Source: Bacteroidota bacterium (GTDB lineage: Bacteria > Bacteroidota > Bacteroidia > Chitinophagales > Chitinophagaceae). From it: a stretch of DNA of 64,000 nt. Of this stretch, positions 35,201-43,824 are shown in pieces (the first letter of the stretch is position 1; each line of letters opens with the position of its first letter). The notes under the pieces are model-generated. The model was not told where the DNA came from. It worked only from the letters and a program-made list of their open reading frames with translations, and ran no database searches. Location of the stretch: positions 992,001 through 1,056,000 of the forward strand of contig JADJJH010000002.1 of the NCBI GenBank assembly GCA_016706595.1, given 5' to 3'. The position numbers and the translations under genes are program-made.

Positions 35201-36993
35201 CTTACGACTTAACGAAGAATTATTTCAGTATCAAAAATTCAAGTAAACTTTCGCGTGAAAATCAAGAAATTAAGTTCAACGGATATGTTGATATGAAGGA
35301 TAGTACAATGGCTTTGTCTGCCAAGGTAAAGCAAGCTGAAATTTCTGTAATAGGTCAGTTCATCAGTGATTATGTAAAAGATTTGCATGGAAAGGCTAGT
35401 GGGAATGTTGAATTAGTGGGTAGTGTACGAAACCCGAAAATTGCCGGGGCCATGACGATTGAAGCCGCCGCTTTGAAAATCATTTATCTTGGAACAACCT
35501 ATACAATACCAAAAGCAAATGTCAAATTTATAGACAATCAAATTCAAATTGATGATTTTCCGATTTATGATGAAAGAGGTAGTAACTATAGCGGCATAGT
35601 AAGTGGTAAGATAAATCATAAAAGTTTTTCGAAGTTTTATCTTGATGTACATATCAATTCCAATAATTTATTGTGCATGAATACGCATGAGTGGAATAAT
35701 GATTTGTTTTATGGGTATATGCCTGCTAAATTTCAAGCCGATATGAAAGGGTATCTTGATGATATTACCATGGATATACAGGCTAAGCCTTTAAAAGGGG
35801 CAAGTTTTTATATGCCAATAAGTTCATCAGGCAATGCATCTACTTATGATTATGTGTCTTTTGTGCAACTCGGAAGAAGCCAAGATGAAATGAATGTTTC
35901 AAAAAAATCGAACTATTTTAAAATGAACATGAATATCGAAGCTACACCTGATGCTGAAGTGATTATTATTTTAGATAAAAACACACGAGAACAAATTGTA
36001 GCAAGGGGTAATGGAAACATAAGTTTGGGTTTAGATATGGGAAATTCGATGAGCATGTTTGGTACCTATACCATTAGTGAAGGGAATTATCAATTTAATT
36101 TTAGGGGTGCATTTCCTCGAACTTTTAAAATTGATGAAGGCAGCACCATACGATGGAACGGGGACCCTTTATTGGCAAAATTAAACGTTACTGCAATCTA
36201 TAAACTTGAGAAACCATTACCTCTTTATCCGTTGATTGCCGGGAAAACTGATGATCAAGTGGAAATTAATGAGGCAAAACGTAAGTATGAAACCTATGTA
36301 ACTTTGTTTTTAAAAGACGAGTTGGCAAGTCCTGAAATTTCGTTCGATATTTCACAGCCACAAAATAAAGCGATAGGCACCATGGCCTATAATAAGCTAA
36401 TGCAAATTAAAAATGATGAACGTGAATTGGTTTCACAAGCCGGTGTGCTATTGCTATTAGGTGAGTTTCATAGTTCTGATGGTTTCAGTAACAGCACTTA
36501 CGAAAGAGGTGGTTTAACAACCGCTTCAGATATAGTGGAAAGCGCGTTGTCGTCTGGATTAACAAATGTGTTTAGTAAGCTAACCGGCCTCAATAATGTT
36601 TCACTAACCTTAGGTTATAATAAAAGTTATTCAACCGATACCCGTCAGAACAATGTTGATCAGTTTAACTTTGGCATTTCAGCGCCTTTATTTAATGATC
36701 GATTTGTAATTGATATCAATAGCAATTTAGATGTCGATAAAAGCACCAGTGGAAAATCGAATAGTAATTATTATTTTGGTGGCGATTTAAAAGCACAATA
36801 TCTAGTTACCGACGATGGGCGTTTACGTGTGAATGCTTTTAGTTCGTCTGGCACAAATGCAGAAGGAAATACAGTAACAAAAGGCGGTATGGGATTATCC
36901 TATAAAAAAGTTTTTAATAATTTATATGAACTCTTCTCTTCCAAACGAAAAAAAATGAAAGTAAAGAATTCAGACACCACTAAAAAATCATAA
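32254..36993 (+). CDS. TamB-like translocation/assembly module (DUF490, AsmA-related) protein
   Basis: This 1579-residue protein is anchored by one N-terminal membrane segment (FGSLLLVILLLMTAAVWLL) and otherwise built of long beta-strand repeats. This is the layout of TamB/AsmA-like bridges that span the periplasm and are thought to carry phospholipids or help insert outer-membrane proteins. The C-terminal third (about residues 1150-1500; GNISLGLDMGNSMSMFGTY, GNYQFNFRGAFPRTFKI, and LLLLGEFHS) matches the TamB (DUF490) domain, and the last part is strand-rich. The start is TTG at 32254, directly before the lysines and anchor; TATCTTTA (32211-32218) is a near-consensus -7 element. Three genes follow with gaps of 5 bases or less or an overlap, so they probably form an operon. 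Confidence 0.9.
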   Translation: MKKLFKIFGSLLLVILLLMTAAVWLLSTEKYQNLIAGKGATYLSDKLKTRVAIQYVRFEFFNHVNLEGVYVEDQQKDTLAYVGKLQLNCTDLLLSYWKGSAPVLRNIGIENAKVNLTRNKDSIWNYDFISKILQGDSKDTSTKTSPSSTTKASGPIIILHKLNLQNVRFNMDDGWRGEDIDFKVKDLVLETNVLDVKSKNILLKNLLIDEASIFVKQYDGNKPEDLSPDDSSTWGTPFNPDHFKISIDKFELNHSNFVYLKNNQVSQAGEFDEKNIVVRDINLHLKQTKVIDDTLFSHIDKLQAIERCGLMIRSATADVKLSQVQAMLSKLHLVTANSEVQNYYEMNYKTFHDFNDYINKVSMKAKLVKSRVSSLDIAYFAKQLNEYPISVFAEGEVEGLVGNLQAKNMNISTKQSSFRGDAVVKGLPDVNQTLFIVKNIQLHTSGADLNHLIPQTKNDNIAWSDLETIQYSGDYSGKVDSFNTKGSLYTSLGNAVLDLNMNFKNELTAYKGSVETMNFNIGKLLKQNRFGEMSMKGDINGSGFDLDDLNMKVNAVVSKIEAEGSTYNDVTINGLIENKKFDGIFVSKDPGLTMNFNGKLDISGDKPIFKFNSRFISIDLQKLGVTKKPMIVSGTTNLDFTGSTVDDFTGTASFKKMEIVSNGKPIFLEEVLLESYREQSVKTLKLSSSVADAELKGNFNISGLGNAIRVYLSHYMPQYISLPLKFTNEEFAYKVSIKDCDTLLKTFLPEFAGISGTYISGNLNTQKQLFSLDVNVPSFGFREFSLKDIVVVGAGDFTQFDMNAVAGNLLYNDLVVIPSFQINALMANDTASMSIITQSMNEVLGDAEMNLKGTASNSNLYVSVLPSNISIKDDNWQIHSNEDLIFGNQIKIPGLAIESGAQKINVRSDEQVDESLLVSIQELELHGLSDYLNLTEPSIYGRLGGEIRIDKFYSEPIFHANLISSNEIRFDKDTLGVLDADFTYDLTKNYFSIKNSSKLSRENQEIKFNGYVDMKDSTMALSAKVKQAEISVIGQFISDYVKDLHGKASGNVELVGSVRNPKIAGAMTIEAAALKIIYLGTTYTIPKANVKFIDNQIQIDDFPIYDERGSNYSGIVSGKINHKSFSKFYLDVHINSNNLLCMNTHEWNNDLFYGYMPAKFQADMKGYLDDITMDIQAKPLKGASFYMPISSSGNASTYDYVSFVQLGRSQDEMNVSKKSNYFKMNMNIEATPDAEVIIILDKNTREQIVARGNGNISLGLDMGNSMSMFGTYTISEGNYQFNFRGAFPRTFKIDEGSTIRWNGDPLLAKLNVTAIYKLEKPLPLYPLIAGKTDDQVEINEAKRKYETYVTLFLKDELASPEISFDISQPQNKAIGTMAYNKLMQIKNDERELVSQAGVLLLLGEFHSSDGFSNSTYERGGLTTASDIVESALSSGLTNVFSKLTGLNNVSLTLGYNKSYSTDTRQNNVDQFNFGISAPLFNDRFVIDINSNLDVDKSTSGKSNSNYYFGGDLKAQYLVTDDGRLRVNAFSSSGTNAEGNTVTKGGMGLSYKKVFNNLYELFSSKRKKMKVKNSDTTKKS

Positions 36994-36998
36994 TTCTC

Positions 36999-37367
36999 AT
37001 GTTCAACTTGAATGTAAAATTATTTACATATACTATTTTAGGCTTTCATATTTTTATTACCGGGCATGCCTTCTACAGTCTGTTCTCTGATTTTCAGAGT
37101 TTTAATCTTATGCATCTTCATCCCTTTATGTTATTGCTCTTCACATCGGCTTGGATGGGTGTTACTTTAGGTAAACGATGGTGTGCATTTGCCTATTTTA
37201 GTTTGATGTTTTATGAATTAGCGATGAAACTTTTTTTCGGAAACTATTTATTTGGTAAGGTGTTTGGTGATGTAATGTTTCCGTATGATTTACTTTTTGG
37301 TATGGTAATTTTAGTTTTGTACAAGCAACTATTTGTACGACCTAATGATTCAAACGTCGCTAATTAA
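36999..37367 (+). CDS. Small polytopic membrane protein, unknown function
   Basis: The 122-residue protein has about four hydrophobic helices (LFTYTILGFHIFITGHAFY, LHPFMLLLFTSAWMGVTL, WCAFAYFSLMFYELAMKLFF, PYDLLFGMVILVLYKQLF). I do not recognise the family. It starts 5 bases after the TamB-like stop and its stop codon is one base before the ATG of the next gene, so it is part of the same transcription unit. Confidence 0.75.
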   Translation: MFNLNVKLFTYTILGFHIFITGHAFYSLFSDFQSFNLMHLHPFMLLLFTSAWMGVTLGKRWCAFAYFSLMFYELAMKLFFGNYLFGKVFGDVMFPYDLLFGMVILVLYKQLFVRPNDSNVAN

Positions 37368-37368
37368 C

Positions 37369-38106
37369 ATGCCGGCTACTCGTATTATTTCTTTGGTTCC
37401 ATCTTTAACCGAACTATTGTTTGATTTAGGGCTAAATGATGAAGTGGTAGGGATTACTAAATTTTGCATTCATCCACAGGCATGGTTTAAAACTAAGCAA
37501 AGGGTAGGGGGCACTAAGAAAGTACATTTTGAGATAATCCATTCTTTACATCCAGATTTAATTATTGCAAATAAAGAAGAAAATACCAAAGAAGATATAG
37601 AAGCTTTAGCCGAGAATTATTCTGTTTATTTAAGTGATATTCGTAATGTAAGCGAAGCCTTAGAAATGATACTGAGTATTGGAGAAAAAGTGGGTAGGCA
37701 AAATCAAGCTGCACAAATTGTAAAGGATATACTTACATCAAAACAAGAAAATACCTTTACATCAACCTCGCAAAAAGCATTATACATAATTTGGCAAAAC
37801 CCTGTGATGGCAGCCGGCATCGATACATTCATCCATTCGATGATGCAAGAGGCTGGATTTGTAAATTGTTTATCGCAAAGTAGATACCCGGTTTTAAGTG
37901 TAGATGAAATCAAAGCATTAAATCCTGATGTCGTTTTGTTATCGAGTGAACCATTTCCTTTCAAACAAAAACATATCGACGATTTCAAACAAATTTTACC
38001 TCATGCACAAATAATCTTGGTGGATGGAGAATTATTTAGCTGGTATGGTAGCCGAATGCTGAAATCGTTTGATTATTTTAGCCGACTGCATGCATCGCTT
38101 CTTTAA
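37369..38106 (+). CDS. Helical-backbone metal receptor / BtuF-like substrate-binding protein
   Basis: The 245-residue protein has the fold signature of BtuF/FhuD-type binding proteins: TRIISLVPSLTELLFDLGL at the N-terminus, VVGITKFCIHP, VGGTKKVHFEIIHSLHPDLI and a late LNPDVVLLSSEPFPFK. Such proteins bind cobalamin, haem or siderophores for ABC import. No signal peptide is visible from the ATG at 37369, nor from the alternative starts at 37333 (TTG) and 37345 (ATG), so it may act in the cytoplasm or be exported otherwise; many Bacteroidota relatives share this. No permease or ATPase is adjacent. The next gene overlaps its end by 17 bases. Confidence 0.8.
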   Translation: MPATRIISLVPSLTELLFDLGLNDEVVGITKFCIHPQAWFKTKQRVGGTKKVHFEIIHSLHPDLIIANKEENTKEDIEALAENYSVYLSDIRNVSEALEMILSIGEKVGRQNQAAQIVKDILTSKQENTFTSTSQKALYIIWQNPVMAAGIDTFIHSMMQEAGFVNCLSQSRYPVLSVDEIKALNPDVVLLSSEPFPFKQKHIDDFKQILPHAQIILVDGELFSWYGSRMLKSFDYFSRLHASLL

Positions 38107-39637
38107 TTACATAACACCCATTTCATTACTTGTATACTCCACTTTGTGGATATTACTGAAACCCTATTTAGGCGATATGCTCGATAGTGATGCAACAGCC
38201 TATTTAACTATTGCAGATAGAGTGGCCAAAGGCGATTATGCCAATAGTGTCAATGGATTATGGAGTCCATTAAATGCATGGCTAATTGCACCATTTATTC
38301 AATACGGTTATAACGCTTGGGAAATTGCCAAGTGGTTAAATTTTGTCTTCGGGGCATTCAACTTAGTTTTATTTTATCGCATGCTTTGCACATTTCAACT
38401 GAATGCTTTCAGTAAATTAGCCTTGATGCAAGCGGCTTCCATTTTCATGGCATTTGCTGTTTACTTTCAAGTTTTTGGTGATGTATTGCAACTATGTTTT
38501 GTACTCGCTTATTTATTATTACTTTTTTCATCACGGTTCACTACAAAAAAATATCCCTCTATATTTTGTGCTTTGCTGATGGCGCTTGGTTTTTATGCAA
38601 AGGCCTATACCTTGGTATTTTTTATTTTACATTTTGGTGTCAGTTTATTTTGGTTGTACAAAAAGCAACTCATCAATGGCAGACAAGCCATTCGTAATTA
38701 TATAGTTGCACTTTCTATAATACTACTTTGTATATTACCATGGACATTCGCCCTTCACCAGAAATATAATGTTTGGTCGATCACTACATTGGCAGGTAAA
38801 CTCAATATGAGTTGGTATATCAATAGCGGCAAAACATTTAAACCCGACATTAAGTTATTGATTCCACCAACTTACTATAACTCACCTTCGTTTTGGGAAG
38901 ATCCTTATGTAAGTCAAGACAAGCTAAGTGGCCCATTTTCATCAATGCAACATTTTGTAAAGTGGATAGTTCGCATTGTACATACTTCACTTACAGCCAT
39001 ACAATGTTTTAATGAAATATCATTTTTAGGCTTGGGTATTTTGTTGATTTCTTTCTTTTATTTTTTCTTCAGAAAGGATGCATTCGCGGATACCGAAAAT
39101 ACCCATGCTCAATGGCTAATAATTACCAGTATGGTTTTGCCATTAGGTTATTTAATGATGCACATCGAAACTCGTTACATTTGGCTCGAAGTATTTTTGT
39201 TGATGATAGCCGGGGCAATGCTTATAAAATCATTTGAAGTAAAACTAGGTCAATGGTTTAGTAAATTAGCAATAGTAGTCTTGGCATTTTCATTCATCGT
39301 ATTTCCTATTTTACAAATGGAGGCTTTGAAGGGAAAGAATCATGATTTATTTGAACAAGCTGATGCATGTAAGAACCATCAAATTCGGGGAAGTTTTACA
39401 TCAAATGCAAACGATGCCGGAAGAATGTGGGTGATTGCCTACCTCAGTAAAAATCCGTTTTATACTATCGAACGTACTGATTATACTTACCATGAATTAC
39501 TAGCAGAAATGCGTCGTTATAAGGTTACATACTTTTTATATGTAAGCGAAAATAATAAACCGCAAATGCATCTTGGCGATGAATTGAGGTTCGTATTTAA
39601 AAAAGAGGGTTTTGATTGGTATGAACTAGTAAAATAA
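38090..39637 (+). CDS. GT-C type (dolichyl-phosphate mannosyltransferase-like) membrane protein
   Basis: This 515-residue protein has about ten membrane helices. After the first one comes DMLDSDATAYLTIADRVAKG (an acidic loop) and NGLWSPLNAWLIAPF, a pattern typical of Bacteroidota GT39-like proteins. A soluble C-terminus of about 90 residues follows. The ATG at 38090 is preferred over a TTG at 38069 because it starts just before the first membrane helix (FFNYITPISLLVYSTLWILL). It overlaps the binding-protein gene by 17 bases and closes the TamB operon; a strong hairpin terminator follows about 77 bases later. Confidence 0.75.
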   Translation: MHRFFNYITPISLLVYSTLWILLKPYLGDMLDSDATAYLTIADRVAKGDYANSVNGLWSPLNAWLIAPFIQYGYNAWEIAKWLNFVFGAFNLVLFYRMLCTFQLNAFSKLALMQAASIFMAFAVYFQVFGDVLQLCFVLAYLLLLFSSRFTTKKYPSIFCALLMALGFYAKAYTLVFFILHFGVSLFWLYKKQLINGRQAIRNYIVALSIILLCILPWTFALHQKYNVWSITTLAGKLNMSWYINSGKTFKPDIKLLIPPTYYNSPSFWEDPYVSQDKLSGPFSSMQHFVKWIVRIVHTSLTAIQCFNEISFLGLGILLISFFYFFFRKDAFADTENTHAQWLIITSMVLPLGYLMMHIETRYIWLEVFLLMIAGAMLIKSFEVKLGQWFSKLAIVVLAFSFIVFPILQMEALKGKNHDLFEQADACKNHQIRGSFTSNANDAGRMWVIAYLSKNPFYTIERTDYTYHELLAEMRRYKVTYFLYVSENNKPQMHLGDELRFVFKKEGFDWYELVK

Positions 39638-39714
39638 AATAGCCAGAATAGGCATAATACTGAAAAATAGTTGGTAAATTCCGTTGTAATTGTTGGTATC
39701 AAAGGGTTTGCAGT

Positions 39715-39749
39715 AAGTTTGATGAAACGCATTTCATCAAACTTTTTTC
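39715..39749. terminator. Bidirectional-type hairpin terminator
   Basis: AAGTTTGATGAAA (39715-39727) and TTTCATCAAACTT (39732-39744) form a perfect 13-bp stem with a CGCA loop and a following T-run. It closes the TamB-like operon and also marks the left edge of the transposase remnant. Confidence 0.85.
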
Positions 39750-39750
39750 T

Positions 39751-40695
39751 ATGTCAAAATCAATTAAAAAAACGATGCTGGGCTGTGGTTTTTGGACAGC
39801 ATTCGGTGGGGCAATCAACAAGGTAAGCAGCGATTCAAGTGCAAAATTGCGGGATATTGTTCACTGAAAATCGCAAGGAACAAACCATCAAGAATCGATT
39901 TGTTTGGTTTAGGAAGTGGATTATAGAAAGCAGACTTTTAAAACCCTTACACGTGATAGTGGCTATTCAAAGGACACTTTACAACGTACATTTTATAAGC
40001 TGTTGGATAGTTCGCCTACGTTGCGAATAATACAAGAGAAGGCGTGAATTTAAGAATGGACGCCACCTATTTTAAGCAATTTTGTTTAGTGGCCTACCAA
40101 GATAATACAGATGGATACACTCAACTTATCCTTTACTGATGGTGAGCACTATGAAGAAATCAAGAAGTTTACTCAATTTAATCAAGCTTGGCATTCAAAT
40201 TGAGAGTATTACCACTGATGGTCACAAAAGTATATTGAAAGCCATAAAGCTTCTTTGCCTGAAGTAAAAACACAACGCTGTCTTGTTCATATCCAGCGTA
40301 TGTGCCTACTCTGGCCTCAATACCCAAAGCACATAGCAGGGCAAGAACTGAAACTGTTCTTTGCTATTAAAAATCCGTACGGATAATGACAAAATCTATT
40401 GGATTAATGAGTTCAAATCCTGGTATGCAAGGCATAAAGACTACGTTAATGAAAAGACCTTTCGACCTGAATCAAATCGATTTTGGTACACAAAATTACT
40501 AAGACGTCGTATCAAACAATTAATAGAGCCTTGCCAAATATGTTTCATTATTTGATGAATAGTAAAATCCCTAAAACTACAAATGGCATTGAAGGGTATT
40601 TTAGCCATCTTAAAATCATTTAGACTTCACAGAGGATTAACAATGAAAAACCGTATCAATTTCATTAAGTGGTACATCTATTTTCAAACAAGGTG
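39751..40695 (+). pseudogene. Decayed IS256-type (variant zinc-binding) transposase
   Basis: No frame is open throughout, but pieces in alternating frames make up one transposase: MSKSIKKTMLGCGFW at 39751, SGYSKDTLQRTFYKLLDSSP, LRMDATYFKQFCLVAYQDN (first catalytic Asp), IESITTDGHKSILKAIK (second Asp), TQRCLVHIQRMC, EFKSWYARHKDYVNEKTF, and PKTTNGIEGYFSHLK (catalytic Glu) near 40570-40620. This order and the DDE residues fit the mutator/IS256 superfamily, variant zinc-binding type. At least four frame changes and internal stops are present; a short palindrome ATCCGTACGGAT (40371-40382) sits at one of them. I could not find terminal inverted repeats, so only the coding core is marked. Confidence 0.8.
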
Positions 40696-40730
40696 GTTTT
40701 CTTAGCCATATTGCTTCCGAAAACATTAAA

Positions 40731-40757
40731 AAGGGTGCCCGAAAAGCACCCTATTTT
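40731..40757. terminator. Hairpin terminator right of the transposase remnant
   Basis: GGGTGC (40733-40738) and GCACCC (40746-40751) form the stem, with A-rich sequence before and TATTTT after, so it can work on both strands. From here to 40952 I see no gene, only AT-rich sequence. Confidence 0.65.
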
Positions 40758-40952
40758 CTGTATAAGCATTAATCTTATTGCTAGTAAGTTGATCTCCCCG
40801 CACGTCCTCTTCAGATTAACGACCAAGTATAATCTATCTTTTGAAAATTTCCCCAACTATTTTTCAGTACATTACCCCAGAATATTAAATTGCTATTGGA
40901 AACAGCTTAACGCATTTTATGTTTCGGGAGTTAGTGTTTTGCGATGGTTGAA

Positions 40953-41612
40953 TCATTGTTGCTTGTGACTATAATTCAAAATATCTTGATTTTCTAGTAT
41001 CTGTTTGTCTGCCCCATGCATTCCAACAAAGAACATTACGTTTGCCAATTCAGTAGATTTGATGCTATATCTTTTCCCAAGAAAGTTTATTAAAGGATAT
41101 AAAACTCTCATCATGCGGTAAGCAAAATTTGGTTCATTTCTTTGTTCAACAGGAAAAATATAACCTGGTCTAAAACTGTGGAATTTTAAATTGAGATTTG
41201 AAATCTGGTTTTCAGCCATTCCTTTATAACGTGCAAAGGAAGTTTTGCTTTTTTCTGTTCTGTCTGCACCCGCACCACTCAATAAACAAATAGTTGCTTG
41301 AGGACTTTTTTCTTCAAGTGCTTTCGCAAATTTAACTGCGTAATTTACTGTAATGGTTTTAAAAAGATCATCAGCAACCTGTCCTGTATAAACGCCTAAA
41401 CAGAAAAAAGCAATATCAATGTCTTTGAATGATGTGCCGTGTTGGGAATAATCTTCAAAATCAAGCACAACTAACTCTCTGAGCTTTTCGTGTTTTAAAC
41501 TTGTTGGTTTTCGAACCAAACTTATAACTTCACTGATTTTGGAAGAGTTTAGGCAGTTCGTCAAAATCAATTTGCCAATCATTCCTGAACTACCTGCAAT
41601 AATTATTTTCAT
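40953..41612 (-). CDS. NAD(P)H-binding short-chain dehydrogenase-like protein
   Basis: The 219-residue protein starts with the Rossmann-fold motif IIIAGSSGMIGKLI (residues 3-16) and continues as an atypical SDR of the NAD(P)H-binding/HTATIP2-like type: VLDFEDY (nucleotide-side Asp), FFCLGVYTG, LLSGAGADRT, and YKGMAEN with the lysine two residues after its tyrosine context. FHSFRPGYIFPV is also typical of this group. Substrate and function are unknown. Start ATG at 41612 is right before the motif. It lies beside the transposase remnant, and has no obvious partners. Confidence 0.8.
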   Translation of the reverse strand: MKIIIAGSSGMIGKLILTNCLNSSKISEVISLVRKPTSLKHEKLRELVVLDFEDYSQHGTSFKDIDIAFFCLGVYTGQVADDLFKTITVNYAVKFAKALEEKSPQATICLLSGAGADRTEKSKTSFARYKGMAENQISNLNLKFHSFRPGYIFPVEQRNEPNFAYRMMRVLYPLINFLGKRYSIKSTELANVMFFVGMHGADKQILENQDILNYSHKQQ

Positions 41613-41688
41613 GTATTAAACATCACAATAAACACTAACAATTGTATCAAAGGTAAACTCACTAGCGATTGTATTGAAGGACGAAAAT

Positions 41689-42153
41689 TTACACGTGTTC
41701 CTTAACCCAATTTCTAATCTTTCGTATATAATCAAAATAGCCCATTTCTAATCTAAACCAAAGCAAGGCAAACACTAATACCGAAAGTCCTAAAAGTATA
41801 AAACCTGTGTTATTATACTTTCCTTGTCCGAACATAAAAATCATAATGCCTGCGAGTAGACTAAATACAACAAAAAACATCACTAAGTAAGGACCACCAA
41901 TATCAATTCGACGAGGTTTGCTTACCATTTTAATTGAGGTGCCTTTATTGCTTTTGCCAAAACGTAATCTAGTGATGGGTAGCGTGTATATATGGTCTTC
42001 ATCTTCGGCGTGAGGAATAATTTTTACATCACCATTCAGTTCTTTCACTTCAAAATCAAGAACATGAACTTTGAGATGCTGACCCACTAATGAATTTCTT
42101 AATTCTTCCGTACTCTTAGTGCTTTGTATGGTATAAAATCGTCGGAATATCAT
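41689..42153 (-). CDS. Small membrane protein, unknown function
   Basis: The 154-residue protein has an N-terminal soluble part of about 85 residues and two adjacent transmembrane helices (YLVMFFVVFSLLAGIMIFMF and FILLGLSVLVFALLWF), then a basic tail (YIRKIRNWVKEHV). I do not recognise a family. It is on the same strand as the SDR-like gene, 76 bases upstream of it. Confidence 0.65.
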   Translation of the reverse strand: MIFRRFYTIQSTKSTEELRNSLVGQHLKVHVLDFEVKELNGDVKIIPHAEDEDHIYTLPITRLRFGKSNKGTSIKMVSKPRRIDIGGPYLVMFFVVFSLLAGIMIFMFGQGKYNNTGFILLGLSVLVFALLWFRLEMGYFDYIRKIRNWVKEHV

Positions 42154-42249
42154 GGCTTTAGGTTTTTTGTTTTAGAAATATAGAAACATTTTTCATGCCT
42201 TGCAACTAAATAAGGAATTATTTAATAACAGGGTTGTTGACAAACCATG

Positions 42250-42396
42250 ATGAGTGCCTGCAAGAAAACGCCAATTTCTACGATATGCTTGCAAAAAATA
42301 ATGTCATTTGCTTGAGTACACTCTATTTTTTTTGCTTCGCAAGCCTTGAACTTGGCCTTTATTTTTAGGTACATGAATTTTCTTGCAGACAGTCAT
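42250..42396. repeat. Inverted-repeat element at the end of the BtrH-like gene
   Basis: The left arm ATGAGTGCCTGCAAGAAAA (42250-42268) pairs with TTTTCTTGCAGACAGTCAT (42378-42396) with two mismatches. The right arm ends on the first base of the stop codon of the minus-strand gene at 42396. The interior holds a second TGCTTGCAAAAAATAATG word. A shorter element with the same TTTTCTTGCARACA arm ends on the stop codon of the minus gene at 47694. 42154-42249 has nothing recognisable. Confidence 0.6.
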
Positions 42397-43394
42397 TAAT
42401 ACACCTTGGCTAACTGATTATAAAATGCTTTTTCGGATTCGTAAATTGAATAGAGTTGCTTCGATAATTCTTTATATCCTACTACATCCGAGGTGCGAGC
42501 TTTGCAAAGTCGGGCGGTATGGTAGGCGAAATTTCTCCATTGATCGCCAATCGCGGTGAGTGTTTGTGATAGTTCGCCTAAATTTTGATTTTGGGTTATT
42601 GATGCCGCTTCTTGCAAAAAAGCTGCGTATAAAAATCTAAATCCTGCACCACCAGTTCCAATTTCTTCTTGCATACGAATCAAATTGCCTAAATACAAAG
42701 TTGCCTTTCGAGGCTCTAATTTTTCAGGATATTTTTGAATTTGCTTGCTTAAAAATTTAATGGCATTAACCCCGAACCATGGTAAAGGCGGCGATTTCAT
42801 GAAAAAGCATGTTTGTTTAATGCCTAGTTTTATAGCCATAGGCAAATCAAGTGTGTCAGGTACTTTGGTGATATAATACATTCTACCTTTAGGCTCCGGT
42901 GTCCCTTTAGCAAATCTTGCTTTAGCTAAATCATCATAAGCAATGATGCATTTATCATCCATCACAGGATCACTTACATGAAATATATTATTTTCTTCAC
43001 CATGGATTACCAAATTGTGCGCATTAAAATGAAATCTAAATACTTCGGGTAAAAACGGTAAATAAAATACACTTACCTGGCACCCGGTTGGAATGCCTTG
43101 TTGTATATTTTCTTTCAATCGCTGCATCCCTTTTTCAACCGATGAAAAGGTTTCACTTTTGGCGGTCACCTCTAATCGTTTACAAACGTTCTTGAAAATT
43201 TGTCCAGGATAAATACGATAAGCAGTACCTGGAACGCCATTAATTTTTACAAATGGAAGATGGGCAAAAAACAAACCGCTGCCGATGCCAAAAGCTAGGG
43301 GTTCAGATATTGGCAACCCATAAAATCGTAAAAGGTTTGAGGTTACCCCACTTTCGCAATGAGCCTGTGGTTTATGTTCGAAAGGTATGATCAT
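42396..43394 (-). CDS. BtrH N-terminal domain-containing (DUF4872-type) protein
   Basis: The 332-residue protein starts with FEHKPQAHCESGVTSNLLRF and LAFGIGSGLFF, the pattern of the BtrH N-terminal domain (a cysteine-peptidase-like acyltransferase fold, after the butirosin enzyme that moves an acyl group from an ACP). Candidate catalytic residues are Cys13 (AHCESG) and a His in FHFNAHNLVIHG with Asp in VSDPVMDD. The C-terminal half (DUF4872-like) is helical. A function in transferring an ACP-bound group is only a family-based suggestion. It is the last gene of a unit with the protease and a small protein upstream (gaps of 8 and 17 bases). Confidence 0.75.
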   Translation of the reverse strand: MIIPFEHKPQAHCESGVTSNLLRFYGLPISEPLAFGIGSGLFFAHLPFVKINGVPGTAYRIYPGQIFKNVCKRLEVTAKSETFSSVEKGMQRLKENIQQGIPTGCQVSVFYLPFLPEVFRFHFNAHNLVIHGEENNIFHVSDPVMDDKCIIAYDDLAKARFAKGTPEPKGRMYYITKVPDTLDLPMAIKLGIKQTCFFMKSPPLPWFGVNAIKFLSKQIQKYPEKLEPRKATLYLGNLIRMQEEIGTGGAGFRFLYAAFLQEAASITQNQNLGELSQTLTAIGDQWRNFAYHTARLCKARTSDVVGYKELSKQLYSIYESEKAFYNQLAKVY

Positions 43395-43411
43395 CTCCCA
43401 AATATCGCATA

Positions 43412-43816
43412 TTACTCCGGCTTTTTCAATTGCTCGATACTAATATTAAAAACTTCGGCGTATTTCTGTAACATCTTTTCGGATAGGTTTGTAAAAACGG
43501 ATGGTTTTATATGTCGTTTTACTTGCCATTGCCACTTGTTTACATACGCGGCTAGGATGCCGATGTCCATACGGTTTTTTGTCATGTAATAAGCAATCGG
43601 ACTGCTAACACCTTTTTCGAAATTCAATTTCTCCTGGGCTAATTGATGATCAATTTCTTCCCAAGCTTGCTCTAAAGCCACATTCTCGGCTTCCCATCCT
43701 GCACTATTTGTTTGCACATAACTACCATCGGCATGAGTAACATACAACACTTTTTTAGGTGCATTTTCACCATCCTTAAACTTTTTTTTATCCTGTGGAA
43801 CTTCTTCAAGATGCAT
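43412..43816 (-). CDS. Conserved hypothetical protein between a protease and a BtrH-like gene
   Basis: The 134-residue soluble, charged protein (KKFKDGENAPKKVLYVTHAD at the start; AAYVNKWQWQVKRHIKPSVF in the middle; KYAEVFNISIEQLKKPE at the end) has a probable helix-turn-helix-like end: 'LSEKMLQKYAEVFNISIEQL' reads like the later helices of a Cro/Xre-type domain. I do not recognise the family with certainty. It is cotranscribed with the protease gene upstream (8 bases apart) and the BtrH-like gene downstream (17 bases apart). Confidence 0.6.
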   Translation of the reverse strand: MHLEEVPQDKKKFKDGENAPKKVLYVTHADGSYVQTNSAGWEAENVALEQAWEEIDHQLAQEKLNFEKGVSSPIAYYMTKNRMDIGILAAYVNKWQWQVKRHIKPSVFTNLSEKMLQKYAEVFNISIEQLKKPE

Positions 43817-43824
43817 TTGCTACA

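Noticed and set aside
38069..38089. TTG start at 38069 for the GT-C protein
   Set aside because: It adds residues with no membrane or family similarity and lengthens the overlap with the upstream gene; ATG at 38090 is better placed.
40669..40968. A 99-codon frame after the transposase remnant
   Set aside because: It starts inside the pseudogene, runs across a hairpin terminator and overlaps the end of the SDR-like gene; nothing recognisable in the protein.
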